The notes under the pieces were generated by a model, which saw only the letters and a program-made list of their open reading frames with translations, did not search any database and was not told where the DNA came from. Positions 36,761 to 46,089 of a stretch of 64,000 nt of DNA are shown here, piece by piece. Made by a program: the position numbers and the translations under genes. The stretch comes from Sphingopyxis sp. YR583 (lineage in GTDB: Bacteria > Pseudomonadota > Alphaproteobacteria > Sphingomonadales > Sphingomonadaceae): the NCBI RefSeq assembly GCF_900108295.1, contig NZ_FNWK01000002.1, positions 558,001 through 622,000 of the forward strand, in the 5' to 3' direction. Each line of letters opens with the position of its first letter. Position 1 is the first letter of the stretch.

Positions 36761-37152
36761 GGCAGGGGGCCATCCTTTGGCGGCACGCTATGCGTTTCCG
36801 GTGGATTGGCGGCCGCAGCCTCATCGATTGCGGTTTCTGTCGCAGCCTCCGCATCGGTGGCTTCGGCCCGCGTTTTGTTCGCAGGCGTTGCCGGCGATGC
36901 GTTCACATCGTCGATCCGCGGAAACTCCCGCATGATCGCCTCATTCTGTTCACGCCACTGCTTTTCGAGTTCCTCGAGTTCGGCTTCGCGCATCATCGTA
37001 TCGAGCCCCGACCGGAAATGCCGCGCCATACCGCGCGCCTTTCCCATCCATTTGCCGACAAAGCGCATCGCTTTGGGCAAATCCTTCGGGCCGATAACCA
37101 CCAAGGCCACCACCACGACGAGCAGCAACTCGGTGGGCGCAACATCGAACAT
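36757..37152 (-). CDS. tatB: Sec-independent translocase TatB
   Basis: A 131-residue protein with an N-terminal membrane helix (FDVAPTELLLVVVVALVVIGP, hinge at the GP), an amphipathic helix (PKAMRFVGKWMGKARGM) and a charged cytoplasmic tail. The MFD start and E at position 8 favour TatB over TatA. It forms the receptor complex with TatC, whose gene overlaps its stop. Confidence 0.95.
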   Translation of the reverse strand: MFDVAPTELLLVVVVALVVIGPKDLPKAMRFVGKWMGKARGMARHFRSGLDTMMREAELEELEKQWREQNEAIMREFPRIDDVNASPATPANKTRAEATDAEAATETAIDEAAAANPPETHSVPPKDGPLP

Positions 37153-37184
37153 CGCTTAAAAAATCCCCCGCCGGCGACTGGCGA

Positions 37185-37418
37185 TCAGAGCTTGTCGTGC
37201 TCGGCGGTCGGGGTCGACATCGGCGCGGCGTCCGGTGCGCGCTGGCCTTCGATCTGCTTCGGTGCAGGCGTAGGCGCGTCATCGTCGGCCATGCCCTTCT
37301 TGAAGCTTTTGATGCCCTTGGCGACATCGCCCATCATATCGGAAAAACGGCCCTTGCCGAACAGCAGCAGGACAAGAATCCCGACCACGAGCCAGTGCCA
37401 GATGCTGAAGCTACCCAT
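37185..37418 (-). CDS. tatA: Sec-independent translocase TatA
   Basis: A 77-residue protein with [21 protein letters not shown] as the membrane helix ending in the FGKG hinge, then an amphipathic helix ([16 protein letters not shown]) and a polar tail. TatA oligomers form the protein-conducting assembly. It lies 32 bases upstream of tatB and 25 bases downstream of scpB. Confidence 0.95.
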   Translation of the reverse strand: MGSFSIWHWLVVGILVLLLFGKGRFSDMMGDVAKGIKSFKKGMADDDAPTPAPKQIEGQRAPDAAPMSTPTAEHDKL

Positions 37419-37443
37419 CTTGAATTCTCCTTGAAGGGCCCAT

Positions 37444-38037
37444 CTAGGCCTCTTCGCCGTCTTTTACTAGGTCCAGTTCGCCCATCGCTTCGTCGAAAGC
37501 GAGATCGACCGGGTCGAGCAGGCCCGCCGCACGCAAATCTTCGATTCCCGGCAGGTCCTTGCGGCTCGTGAGGCCGAAATGTTGCAGGAACGCGTCGGTC
37601 GTCTTGTAGATCAGCGGGCGCCCGGGAACCTCGCGGCGTCCGGCGGGCGCGATCCATTCGGCTTCCATCAGCACGTCGAGCGTGCCCTTTGACGTCTGAA
37701 CCCCGCGGATCGCCTCGATCTCGGCGCGGCTGACGGGTTCGTGATAAGCGACGATCGCGAGAACCTCGGCAGCGGCGCGCGACAGTTTGCGTGGATCGTC
37801 GCGCTCGCGGCGAAGCAGATGCGCCAGATCGGCGGGCGTCTGGAAATGCCAGTTCCCGCCGCGCTCGACGAGTTCGATCCCGCTTCCGGCATGACGTGCC
37901 GCGATCGTCTGGATGATCGCCCGAACCTCGCCCGGGGTCATCTCGTCGCCCATACGCCCGGCGACCTGCCGCGCATCGAGCGGCTGATCGCTCGCGAACA
38001 GCATCGCCTCTATCGCGCGTTCCAGATCGTCGATCAT
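37444..38037 (-). CDS. scpB: segregation and condensation protein B
   Basis: ScpB, with ScpA and SMC, forms the bacterial condensin. The 197-residue protein has tandem winged-helix domains, with [15 protein letters not shown] at the start, [22 protein letters not shown] in the middle, [17 protein letters not shown], and an acidic C-terminal tail. It overlaps scpA by 4 bases. Confidence 0.96.
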   Translation of the reverse strand: MIDDLERAIEAMLFASDQPLDARQVAGRMGDEMTPGEVRAIIQTIAARHAGSGIELVERGGNWHFQTPADLAHLLRRERDDPRKLSRAAAEVLAIVAYHEPVSRAEIEAIRGVQTSKGTLDVLMEAEWIAPAGRREVPGRPLIYKTTDAFLQHFGLTSRKDLPGIEDLRAAGLLDPVDLAFDEAMGELDLVKDGEEA

Positions 38038-38807
38038 GCTTGTGCGGCCTTCAGATAGAGGGGTTCGAACGCGCCGTCCTGCCTGAGATCGACGCGGCCC
38101 TGCCGCGCGAGTTCGAGCGCGGCGACGAAGCTCGACGCGATCGCCGAGCGGCGAAGCGGCCCGTCATAATCCGCAGGCAGAAAATCCGAGAGTTCGGCCC
38201 AGTCGAGTTTCACCCCGAGCAGGCGCTGGAGATGATGGAGTGCCGCATCGAGCGTGACGACCGGCCGCCGCGAAACCATATGCACGACGGGTTCGGAGCG
38301 CAGCTTGACCTGCCCATAGGCCGAAAGAAGGTCGTAGAGGCTGGCGTCCCAGCGCCGGACCTTAATGTCTCGCAGCCCCTCGGGTTTTTCGCGCAGGAAG
38401 ACGTCGCGCCCGACGCGGTCGCGCGCCAGCAGCCGCGCCGCCGCATCGCGCATCGCCGCGAGCCGTTGCAGCCGAAGTTGCAGCCGCAACGCGAGCTCGT
38501 CGGGCGACGGATCTTCCAGCGGATCCTTGGGCAGCAGCAGCGCCGATTTGAGATAGGCTAGCCACGCCGCCATCACCAGATAATCGGCCGCAACCTCGAG
38601 CTTCAGCTCGCGCGCCTCCGCGATGAAGGTCAGATATTGCTCGACGAGCGCGAGGATCGAAATCTGTTTGAGGTCGACCTTTTGGCCGCGCGCGAGCGTC
38701 AGCAGCAGATCGAGCGGCCCTTCCCAGCTTTCAAACGAAAGCTGGAGCGCATCCTCACGCTCGGGTGCTGCCGGTACGATCTCGAAATCGAGCGGCAGTT
38801 CCTCCAT
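38034..38807 (-). CDS. scpA: segregation and condensation protein A
   Basis: ScpA is the kleisin that bridges SMC heads. The 257-residue protein shows FEGPLDLL-type entry as SWEGPLDLLLTLARGQKVDL, YLVMAAWLAYLKSALLLP, and a C-terminal winged helix (VAALELARQGRVDLRQDG). It starts 6 bases after nagZ ends and overlaps scpB. No smc gene is in the window. Confidence 0.96.
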   Translation of the reverse strand: MEELPLDFEIVPAAPEREDALQLSFESWEGPLDLLLTLARGQKVDLKQISILALVEQYLTFIAEARELKLEVAADYLVMAAWLAYLKSALLLPKDPLEDPSPDELALRLQLRLQRLAAMRDAAARLLARDRVGRDVFLREKPEGLRDIKVRRWDASLYDLLSAYGQVKLRSEPVVHMVSRRPVVTLDAALHHLQRLLGVKLDWAELSDFLPADYDGPLRRSAIASSFVAALELARQGRVDLRQDGAFEPLYLKAAQA

Positions 38808-38813
38808 CGACGA

Positions 38814-39821
38814 TCAGGCCGTTGCCAGCAGCGCGTCGCGCTGATCGACCAGCGTTGCGAATTCGCGGCCGTCGCTGTCACCCGAAATCCGGTCCATCGC
38901 GCCCTCAAGACGTGCGCGGGACACCGTGCTGATCGGGTCGAGCGCGTTCGCGATCCCGATCATATCATCCATCTTCGCCCAGCAATTGAGCGCAATGTCG
39001 CAGCCCGCAGCGATCGCGTCGGCGGCGCGCGAGGGCACGTCGCCCGATAGCGCCTTCATGTCGAGATCGTCGGTCATCAGCAGGCCGTGAAAGCCGATCC
39101 GCTGGCGAATGACGCTGTCGATGACGACGGGCGACAGCGTTGCGGGCCGGTCGGGATCCCATGCTTCAAAAATGACATGGCAGGTCATCGCCATCGCCGC
39201 GTCGCGCAGCGCGGCAAAAGGCGCGAGGTCTGTCTGCAGATCACGGTCGGGCGCGGTGACGGTCGGCAGGGCTTCGTGCGTATCGAGCAGCGCCCGACCG
39301 TGGCCGGGAATATGCTTGACGATCCCGACGACGCCGCCGGCCTGCAATCCGCCGAGGATCGCGCGGCCGAGCGCGGCGACGCGCATCGGCTCGCTGCCGA
39401 GCGCGCGATCGCCGATCACATCGCTGGCGCCGGGTTGGCGGACGTCGAGCAGCGGCAGGCAGTCCACCGTTATTCCGACCTCCGACAACATGGCCGCAAG
39501 CGCCATCGCGTTGAGCCGCGCCGCCTCGATCGCGCTCGCCGGCGCGCGCTCATAGAGCGCATCGAATGCAGCGCCGCTTGGGAAAAGCGGCCATTCGGGC
39601 GATCGCATGCGCGCCACACGGCCGCCCTCCTGATCGATCAGGATCGGCAGATTCGCCCGTCCATCGAGATCGCGCAGCTCGTCGGTCAGGCGCCGCAATT
39701 GCTCGCGATTTTCGATATTGCGCCCGAACAGGATATATCCCGCAGGGTCGCTGTCGCGAAAGAAAGCGCGCTCATCGTCGGTGAGGGTCAGGCCCGACAG
39801 GCCGAAAATTGCCGGTATCAT
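38814..39821 (-). CDS. nagZ: beta-N-acetylglucosaminidase NagZ (GH3)
   Basis: NagZ removes GlcNAc from anhydromuropeptides in peptidoglycan recycling; its products influence AmpC induction where AmpR exists. The 335-residue single-domain GH3 enzyme shows IDQEGGRVARM, the KHIPGHG...DTHEALP loop carrying the NagZ-specific Asp/His dyad, and MTDDLDMKAL with the nucleophile Asp. It lies between a SPOR-domain gene and scpA, 107 bases after the former. Confidence 0.95.
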   Translation of the reverse strand: MIPAIFGLSGLTLTDDERAFFRDSDPAGYILFGRNIENREQLRRLTDELRDLDGRANLPILIDQEGGRVARMRSPEWPLFPSGAAFDALYERAPASAIEAARLNAMALAAMLSEVGITVDCLPLLDVRQPGASDVIGDRALGSEPMRVAALGRAILGGLQAGGVVGIVKHIPGHGRALLDTHEALPTVTAPDRDLQTDLAPFAALRDAAMAMTCHVIFEAWDPDRPATLSPVVIDSVIRQRIGFHGLLMTDDLDMKALSGDVPSRAADAIAAGCDIALNCWAKMDDMIGIANALDPISTVSRARLEGAMDRISGDSDGREFATLVDQRDALLATA

Positions 39822-39928
39822 CGTGCATCAAACTCCATCGATCGCCGCCCCCTCAGGCGATGACCAAGCTGCAATCATGCCATGACCGCACGTTTGCACC
39901 AACAGAGTCTGCGGCCAAACGGGCCGAA

Positions 39929-40699
39929 TCAGCGAACGACGACGCAATTTTCACCCGCAACGCGCAATTTCCCGCACAAATTCGCGGCATTAGCCGCCGT
40001 TCCCGCTGCCACGCGGAGGCGATAGACCGTGCTGTCGCCGACTTTTGCCGGCGACACCGACTTGTTGAGTTCAGCGAGATACGCGAAGCGTTTCGACAGG
40101 TTCGTCCACGCCTTGGCCGCCGCCGCATCGCTGCTGAACGCGCCCAGCTGGATCATTGCGCCCCCCGATGCCGGAGCGGCCTTGGCCGGGGCCTCCGCGG
40201 TCTTTGCCGGTGCGGCGGCCGTTTTGGCCTTGTCGACCGGCGCCGTCTTGGCAACCGCAGCCTGCGTTGCAGCAGCCTTGTCGGCCGCCGCCTTCTTTGC
40301 GGCGGCTTCGCGTTCGGCGGGCGTCACCGCCGGCTCCTCGGGCATGCGCGTCGGGTCGACCTTGCCTGCGGGCTCGGCGCCTTCGCTGGCCGAGAAGCTG
40401 GCATCGCCCTCGCCTTCGAACGTCTTGGCACCGTCGGTCTTGGGCGCGACCTTATAGTCGCCCTGCTGCGCCGCGATCAGTTCGCCATTACCGCGCGCGC
40501 CGCCGTTCTGGATCCACCACAGGCCGCCCAGAACCGCACCAATCAAAAGCAAACCGCCCAGCACCATTACAAGCAGCCGTGCGGGCGAGACTTCGCCGTC
40601 TTCCTCGAACCCGTCGGCCGCCTCGAGCCAGGGCAGACGATCTTCGTCGTCGAGCCCGAGGCCCGCATCGCCCTGTTCCGCATTCTTGTCCCCGGCCAT
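39929..40699 (-). CDS. membrane-anchored SPOR-domain protein
   Basis: A 256-residue bitopic protein with an acidic cytoplasmic N-terminus, one membrane helix (LLVMVLGGLLLIGAVLGGLWW, about 42-62), a long Ala/Lys/Pro linker and a C-terminal SPOR domain (IQLGAFSSDAAAAKAW to the end). SPOR domains bind glycan strands lacking stem peptides at division septa, so a role in cell division is likely. Its ATG shares a base with the argS stop (TGATG). Confidence 0.9.
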   Translation of the reverse strand: MAGDKNAEQGDAGLGLDDEDRLPWLEAADGFEEDGEVSPARLLVMVLGGLLLIGAVLGGLWWIQNGGARGNGELIAAQQGDYKVAPKTDGAKTFEGEGDASFSASEGAEPAGKVDPTRMPEEPAVTPAEREAAAKKAAADKAAATQAAVAKTAPVDKAKTAAAPAKTAEAPAKAAPASGGAMIQLGAFSSDAAAAKAWTNLSKRFAYLAELNKSVSPAKVGDSTVYRLRVAAGTAANAANLCGKLRVAGENCVVVR

Positions 40700-42426
40700 C
40701 AGTTCATCTCCTCGATCGCCTCGACCCCCATCAGGGACAGCCCGTTGCGGATAACCTGCCCGATTCCGTCGGCCAAATAAAGCCGCGTCGCGGTCAATTC
40801 GGGGTCATTGTCGAGAACGATCCGAAGACCGGGGTCGTCGTTGCCGAGGTTATACCAGGCATGGAAGGCGGCCGCGACGTCGGCGAGGTAGAAAGCGATC
40901 CGATGCGGTTCGCGTGCCGATGCCGCCGCCTCTACGGTGCGCGGAAACTGGGCAAGCAGCTTGATCAGCCGCAATTCATGCTCGTTCAGGCGCGCCGGCG
41001 CGGGTGCCGGCAGGTCGATCCCCGCATCGGCGGCCTTTTTGCGCAACCGCGCGATACGGGCATTGGCATATTGCAGATACCAGACGGGGTTGTCCCGCGA
41101 AGCCTCGACCACCTTTGCGAAGTCGAAATCCATCTGCGCGTCGGCTTTGCGCGTCAGCATCGTGAAACGGACGGCATCCTTGCCGACTTCGTCGACGACA
41201 TCGGCAAGCGTCACGAAATTGCCCGCACGCTTCGACATTTTGAACGGCTCACCATTTTTGAGCAGCCGCACCATCTGCACCAGTTTGACATCGAAACGCG
41301 TCTTGCCGCCCGTGAGCGCAGCAACAGCAGCCTTGATCCGCTTGACCGTTCCGGCGTGGTCGGCACCCCAGATGTCGATCAGTTCGTCGGCATTCTGGCT
41401 CTTCTGGAAATGATAGGCGAGGTCGGCACCGAAATAGGTCCAGCTGCCATCCGACTTCTTGATCGGACGGTCCTGATCGTCGCCGAATTGCGTCGAACGG
41501 AACAGCGGCAGTTCGACCGGCTCCCAATCTTCGGGCGTCTCGCCCTTCGGCGCTTCGAGCTGGCCATCATAGACAAGATCGTGATCGCGCAGCCATTTCT
41601 CGGCCGCGGCGGGTTTACCTTCCGCCTGCAATTCGGCTTCCGACGAGAAGAGGTCGTGATGGATGCCAAGCTTGCCGAGATCGGCGCGGATCATGTCCAT
41701 CATCGCGCTGACCGCCTCGGCACGGAACAGGCCGAGCCATGCGCTTTCGGGTGCGCCGACGAAGCGGTCGCCATATTCGGTTGCCAGCTTGTCGCCGACG
41801 GGCATCAGATAGTCGCCGGGATAAAGCCCCTCGGGGATCGCACCAATGTCTTCGCCAAGTGCCTCGCGGTAGCGCATATGCACCGACCGCGCGAGGACAT
41901 CGACCTGCGCGCCAGCATCGTTGACATAATATTCGCGGATCACCTCGTGCCCCGCATATTCGAGCAGTGCCGCGAGCGCATCGCCGACGACCGCGCCGCG
42001 GCAGTGGCCGACATGCATTGGGCCAGTCGGGTTCGCCGAGACATATTCGACATTGACGCGCCGCCCCTGCCCCATCGTCGAACGGCCATAATCGCCACCC
42101 TCGCTGAAGATCAGCGCGAGTTCGTCGCGCCAACTGTCGCTGGCAACGCGCAGGTTGATGAAACCGGGGCCGGCAACGCTCGCCTCGGTCACTTCGTCGA
42201 GCGCGCCGAGTTCGGCAACGAGCAGGTCGGCGAGCGCGCGCGGGTTCATGCCCGCAGGCTTCGCGAGCACCATCGCGGCATTGGTCGCGACATCCCCATG
42301 CGAGGGATCGCGCGGCGGCTCGACGCTGATGGCTGAGCGGTCGAGCCCAGCAGGCAAGGCATCGCGAGCGACAAGCGCATCGAGCGCGGTGCCGATATGG
42401 TCGGAAAAACGGCTGAACAGGGTCAC
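40699..42426 (-). CDS. argS: arginyl-tRNA synthetase
   Basis: A class I synthetase of 575 residues. The HIGH-type motif is PTGPMHVGHCRGA. The KMSKS loop reads KMSKRAG, as in many proteobacterial enzymes. An N-terminal additional domain (about 1-110) and a C-terminal DALR anticodon-binding domain are present. It heads the run argS-SPOR-nagZ-scpA-scpB-tatA-tatB-tatC, whose spacing suggests one long transcript. Confidence 0.97.
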   Translation of the reverse strand: MTLFSRFSDHIGTALDALVARDALPAGLDRSAISVEPPRDPSHGDVATNAAMVLAKPAGMNPRALADLLVAELGALDEVTEASVAGPGFINLRVASDSWRDELALIFSEGGDYGRSTMGQGRRVNVEYVSANPTGPMHVGHCRGAVVGDALAALLEYAGHEVIREYYVNDAGAQVDVLARSVHMRYREALGEDIGAIPEGLYPGDYLMPVGDKLATEYGDRFVGAPESAWLGLFRAEAVSAMMDMIRADLGKLGIHHDLFSSEAELQAEGKPAAAEKWLRDHDLVYDGQLEAPKGETPEDWEPVELPLFRSTQFGDDQDRPIKKSDGSWTYFGADLAYHFQKSQNADELIDIWGADHAGTVKRIKAAVAALTGGKTRFDVKLVQMVRLLKNGEPFKMSKRAGNFVTLADVVDEVGKDAVRFTMLTRKADAQMDFDFAKVVEASRDNPVWYLQYANARIARLRKKAADAGIDLPAPAPARLNEHELRLIKLLAQFPRTVEAAASAREPHRIAFYLADVAAAFHAWYNLGNDDPGLRIVLDNDPELTATRLYLADGIGQVIRNGLSLMGVEAIEEMN

Positions 42427-42561
42427 GGGACTGGCCTATCTTCGATCGGAGAAAGTCTTGCGCGCGCCCTATAACAGCTTGGCGCACGCGAAAAGCCCTG
42501 CGTCACCCGATGGCGCGCAGGGCGTAAGCAGGCGAACGGCGCCGGGGCGCCGCCGCACATC

Positions 42562-43233
42562 CTATCGTCGGACGTTATATTCGAGCTGTTCCTGCGTCAG
42601 CTGGAAGCCGACGAGCAGCTCGAAACTGGCGCGTTGCACAGCGGCGCGGACTTCGGGAAGGCTGAGCGGATCGACCGCGGCGTCCTGATCGCCCGCCTTG
42701 CGCTTGCGGGTAATGCGTTCCTGAATATCGGCGGGCAGCGTCGAGGCGGCGCGATCGACATAGGCCGAAGCCTGCCCGCGCCCGGTGCCGCGCACCTGTC
42801 CTTCGGCGAAATTCACCGTGACGTTGCCGAGCCGCTTTGCAACGACCGCGGTACCGCCCTGCAGGACGGTCGCGTAATAAGGCAAGGTGACCGTGCGCGC
42901 CGGCCCCGCGTCGCGGCGCGTCGCGACGACGTCGAAGCTGGCCTGCTGATAGACTTTCTCACCCGTATCGTTGCACTGCGGCGTCACGTTGGTGATCGCG
43001 GCGACAACATCGACAGCGCTCGCATCGCGGCTCGTCGCCGGGTCGAACAGCGTGATATCGCCGGTGTGCAGCGGAATCGCTACCGCGGGGCAGGCGCTGC
43101 GGGTCGCAGTGATGCCGACGCCGCCGGCGAGGTCGATTTCATTGTCCTTCGCGCAGCCCGCGACCGTCGCCATGGCTGCCGTACCGCACAGCACAGTCAG
43201 GAACTTACGGGACGGAAACGAAATGGACATCAT
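42562..43233 (-). CDS. putative lipoprotein of unknown function
   Basis: A protein of about 223 residues with a lipoprotein signal peptide ending ATVAGCAKD (Cys at about 27). The mature part is beta-rich and Val/Thr/Ala-rich with no motif I recognise, except a charged stretch ERITRKRKAGDQDAAVDP near the C-terminus. Several ATG codons (43233, 43230) are possible, and the frame opens at a TTG at 43251. It is divergent from ispH. Confidence 0.75.
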   Translation of the reverse strand: MMSISFPSRKFLTVLCGTAAMATVAGCAKDNEIDLAGGVGITATRSACPAVAIPLHTGDITLFDPATSRDASAVDVVAAITNVTPQCNDTGEKVYQQASFDVVATRRDAGPARTVTLPYYATVLQGGTAVVAKRLGNVTVNFAEGQVRGTGRGQASAYVDRAASTLPADIQERITRKRKAGDQDAAVDPLSLPEVRAAVQRASFELLVGFQLTQEQLEYNVRR

Positions 43234-43406
43234 GATAATCGGGCTTTCCAAACAGGCGCGCTGACAGGCGTCGGGACGATTGATCCCGCTTCATGCGCGC
43301 CGCTTCTTATCGGTGCGATGAACGCGGCGCAACAAAGAGAACAAGAATGAGGACGGGATGAAGCGGCTTTACCGCGGACGGCTTGCTGCGCTAGAGCGCC
43401 CCCACC

Positions 43407-44387
43407 ATGGACGCTCCCCATCCGATGACGCCCGCGCGAGGCAGCGAAGCGGCAGAACTCAGGGTTTTGATCGCGGCGCCGCGCGGTTTTTGCGCCGGCG
43501 TCGATCGCGCGATCCGCATCGTCGAGCTCGCGCTGCTGAAATATGGCGCGCCGGTCTATGTCCGCCACGAGATCGTCCATAACCGCTATGTCGTGGACTC
43601 GTTGAAGGCCAAGGGCGCGATTTTTGTCGAATCGCTCGATCAGGTTCCCGATGGCGTGCCCGTCGTATTCAGCGCGCACGGTGTACCCAAGGCGGTCCCG
43701 GCCAAGGCCGAAATGCGCGGGCTCGATTATATCGACGCCACCTGCCCGCTGGTGTCGAAAGTGCATCGGCAGGCCGAGCGCGCGCACGAGGTCGGGCGCC
43801 ACATCGTTTTTGTCGGACACGCCGGCCATCCCGAAGTCATCGGGACGCTGGGGCAGCTTCCCGAAGGCGCGATGACGCTGGTCGAATCGGTCGACGACGT
43901 CGCCGCGCTGGCGCCCACCGATCCCGAAAAATTGTCCTTCCTGACGCAGACGACGCTGTCGGTCGACGATACGCGCGATATCATCGCCGCACTTCAGCAT
44001 CGGTTCCCGGCGATCACCGGGCCGCGCGGCGAAGACATCTGCTATGCGACGTCGAACCGGCAGGACGCCGTCAAGGCGATCGCCGGGGAATGCGATCGCA
44101 TGATCGTGATCGGCGCGCCGAACAGCTCGAACAGCCTGCGCCTTGTCGAGGTTGCCGAACGGCTCGGAACACCCGCGCACCTGGTCCAGCGCGGTACGGA
44201 CATCGATCCGGCCTGGCTCGACGATATCGGGACGCTCGGGATCACCGCCGGTGCGAGTGCGCCGGAGACATTGGTCCGCGAAGTCATCGACGCCGTCGCT
44301 TCGGTTCGCCCCATCGTCGAAGACGTCGTGATCACCGCCGAAGAGAATATGGTCTTCAAGCTGCCGCGCGGGCTCGAACCCGCCTGA
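43407..44387 (+). CDS. ispH: 4-hydroxy-3-methylbut-2-enyl diphosphate reductase
   Basis: IspH performs the last step of the MEP isoprenoid pathway with a 4Fe-4S cluster. The three ligand Cys are visible in [23 protein letters not shown] and [27 protein letters not shown] and [10 protein letters not shown] are other conserved blocks. The ATG at 43407 and that at 43425 are both possible starts; the first few residues are not conserved. The stop and thrB start overlap as TGATG. Confidence 0.96.
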   Translation: MDAPHPMTPARGSEAAELRVLIAAPRGFCAGVDRAIRIVELALLKYGAPVYVRHEIVHNRYVVDSLKAKGAIFVESLDQVPDGVPVVFSAHGVPKAVPAKAEMRGLDYIDATCPLVSKVHRQAERAHEVGRHIVFVGHAGHPEVIGTLGQLPEGAMTLVESVDDVAALAPTDPEKLSFLTQTTLSVDDTRDIIAALQHRFPAITGPRGEDICYATSNRQDAVKAIAGECDRMIVIGAPNSSNSLRLVEVAERLGTPAHLVQRGTDIDPAWLDDIGTLGITAGASAPETLVREVIDAVASVRPIVEDVVITAEENMVFKLPRGLEPA

Positions 44388-45349
44388 TGGCCGTCTATAC
44401 GCACGTCGAGCCCGACGATCTTGCCGCGCTGGTCGCCCGATATGACATCGGGACCGTCGTGTCGTGCAAGGGCATTGCCGAGGGTGTCGAGAACAGCAAC
44501 TTCCTGCTCGAAACCACGGGCGGGCGCTTCATCCTGACGCTCTACGAAAAACGGGTCAGCGAGGGCGATCTTCCCTTCTTCGTTGATCTCCTCAGCCACC
44601 TCGCCAACCAGAACCGCCCCGTCCCGGCGATGATCCGCGATCGCAGCGGTGTCGCGATCCAGCAGATATCGGGCCGCGCGGCGTGCGTGATCCAGTTCCT
44701 GCCCGGCATTTCGCTGACCCACCCGACCCCGGCCCAGTGCGAAGCGGCGGGCGCGGCGCTTGGCGCGATGCACCGCGCTCTCGAAGGTTACTCCGGTGCG
44801 CGCACGAACAGCATGGGTCACGATCACTGGCGCAGCGTCGCAGAGGCAACCGGCGACCTCGACGTAGTACTGCCCGGACTCCAGTCGACCGTCGACGAAG
44901 AGCTGGCCTATCTCGATGCGCACTGGCCGACCGACCTGCCCGCGCACGTTATCCATGCCGATCTGTTCCCCGACAATGTGCTGATGCTCGGCGACCGGGT
45001 CACCGGGCTCATCGACTTCTATTTCGCCGCGACCGACTTCCGCGCCTACGACCTCGTCATCACGCACGCGTCCTGGGTCTTTTCGACCGATGGGAAAGTT
45101 TGCGATCCTGCGCGCGCCGAGGCGTTGATGCGCGGCTATGCCAGCGAAATTGCGTTATCCGACGCCGAAGTTGCCGCGTTGCCGCTGCTTGCGCGCGGCG
45201 CGTCGCTACGCTTTCTGCTGACGCGCGCGCACGACTGGGTCCATACCCCCGCCGACGCCCTCGTCACGCGCAAGGATCCCTCGCCATTCCTTGCCCGCCT
45301 GCGACGCTATAGCGCGCCCGACGCCGCCAGCCTGTTTACCGTCGCATGA
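44387..45349 (+). CDS. thrB: homoserine kinase (APH-fold, ThrB type II)
   Basis: The enzyme phosphorylates homoserine on the way to threonine. The 320-residue protein has the aminoglycoside-phosphotransferase-like fold found in alphaproteobacterial and pseudomonad Thr[21 protein letters not shown] forms the N-lobe. [12 protein letters not shown] carries the catalytic Asp, and [15 protein letters not shown] the metal-binding Asp. It is coupled to ispH upstream and rnhA downstream by stop/start overlaps. Confidence 0.94.
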   Translation: MAVYTHVEPDDLAALVARYDIGTVVSCKGIAEGVENSNFLLETTGGRFILTLYEKRVSEGDLPFFVDLLSHLANQNRPVPAMIRDRSGVAIQQISGRAACVIQFLPGISLTHPTPAQCEAAGAALGAMHRALEGYSGARTNSMGHDHWRSVAEATGDLDVVLPGLQSTVDEELAYLDAHWPTDLPAHVIHADLFPDNVLMLGDRVTGLIDFYFAATDFRAYDLVITHASWVFSTDGKVCDPARAEALMRGYASEIALSDAEVAALPLLARGASLRFLLTRAHDWVHTPADALVTRKDPSPFLARLRRYSAPDAASLFTVA

Positions 45350-45804
45350 CCGACGGAACGGGCAAGACCGTGATCGTCGCCACCGACGGCGCGTGCAAGG
45401 GCAACCCCGGCCCCGGCGGCTGGGGCGCCGTGCTGCGCTGGGGCGATGTGGTGAAGACCCTTTCGGGCGGCGAACCCGACACGACGAACAACCGCATGGA
45501 ACTGATGGCCGCGATCGAAGCGCTCGCCGCGCTCAAGCGCGCCTGCAACGTCGAACTGTCGACCGACAGCGTCTATGTCCGCGACGGGATCACCAAATGG
45601 ATTTTCGGCTGGCAGAAGAACGGCTGGAAGACCGCGGCGAAAAAGCCCGTCGCCAATGCCGACCTGTGGCAGCGTCTCGTCAAGGAAAATTCGCGGCACA
45701 AGGTTGAATGGATCTGGGTCAAAGGCCATGCAGGCCACGGCGACAATGAACTCGCCGACCAGCTCGCGAGCGATGCAGCGTTGAAGGTCGCGCGGGCGCG
45801 TTGA
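45346..45804 (+). CDS. rnhA: ribonuclease HI
   Basis: RNase HI cleaves RNA in RNA-DNA hybrids. The 152-residue enzyme shows all catalytic residues: [16 protein letters not shown] (Asp), [12 protein letters not shown] (Glu), [11 protein letters not shown] (Asp) and the [15 protein letters not shown] handle with His and Asp. The basic handle [12 protein letters not shown] is present. A 9-bp stem (45790-45814) spans its stop codon and may help end the ispH-thrB-rnhA transcript, although no T-tract follows. Confidence 0.97.
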   Translation: MTDGTGKTVIVATDGACKGNPGPGGWGAVLRWGDVVKTLSGGEPDTTNNRMELMAAIEALAALKRACNVELSTDSVYVRDGITKWIFGWQKNGWKTAAKKPVANADLWQRLVKENSRHKVEWIWVKGHAGHGDNELADQLASDAALKVARAR

Positions 45805-45823
45805 ACGCCCGCGCGCTTCGGTC

Positions 45824-46000
45824 TCAGTCGGTTTCGCGTACTTCCGCGGTCGGTCCGTTCTTCAAAATCGACTCGATGGCATTTTTCGCGGAGGCCTTGC
45901 TGCTATAGCCTTCGGTCCAGAAGATGGATTCGCTATTATATTTGAAATAGGCGACAAATTCGCCGGCCTTGTTCTTCTTGATCTCGAAATAATGGGCCAT
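45824..46000 (-). CDS. DUF1508 (YegP-like) small protein
   Basis: A 58-residue single-copy DUF1508 domain, with MAHYFEIKKNKAGEFVAYF followed by GYSSKASAKNAIESI. YegP of E. coli has two copies of this unit. Function is unknown; the fold is a small beta-beta-alpha unit. The ATG at 46000 has GGAGG a few bases upstream, better than the frame-opening codon at 46012. Confidence 0.85.
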   Translation of the reverse strand: MAHYFEIKKNKAGEFVAYFKYNSESIFWTEGYSSKASAKNAIESILKNGPTAEVRETD

Positions 46001-46089
46001 GCCATCCTCCACAGCTCGGGCCGCGCCGGGGGTGGCGCGACCAAACCCATGTTAATCCAGTTGTTTCGCCGTGCAAGCGGTCAGAATGC

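Noticed and set aside
45790..45814. 9-bp stem across the rnhA stop considered as a full rho-independent terminator
   Set aside because: No T-tract follows the stem; it may only assist termination, so it is noted within the rnhA entry instead.
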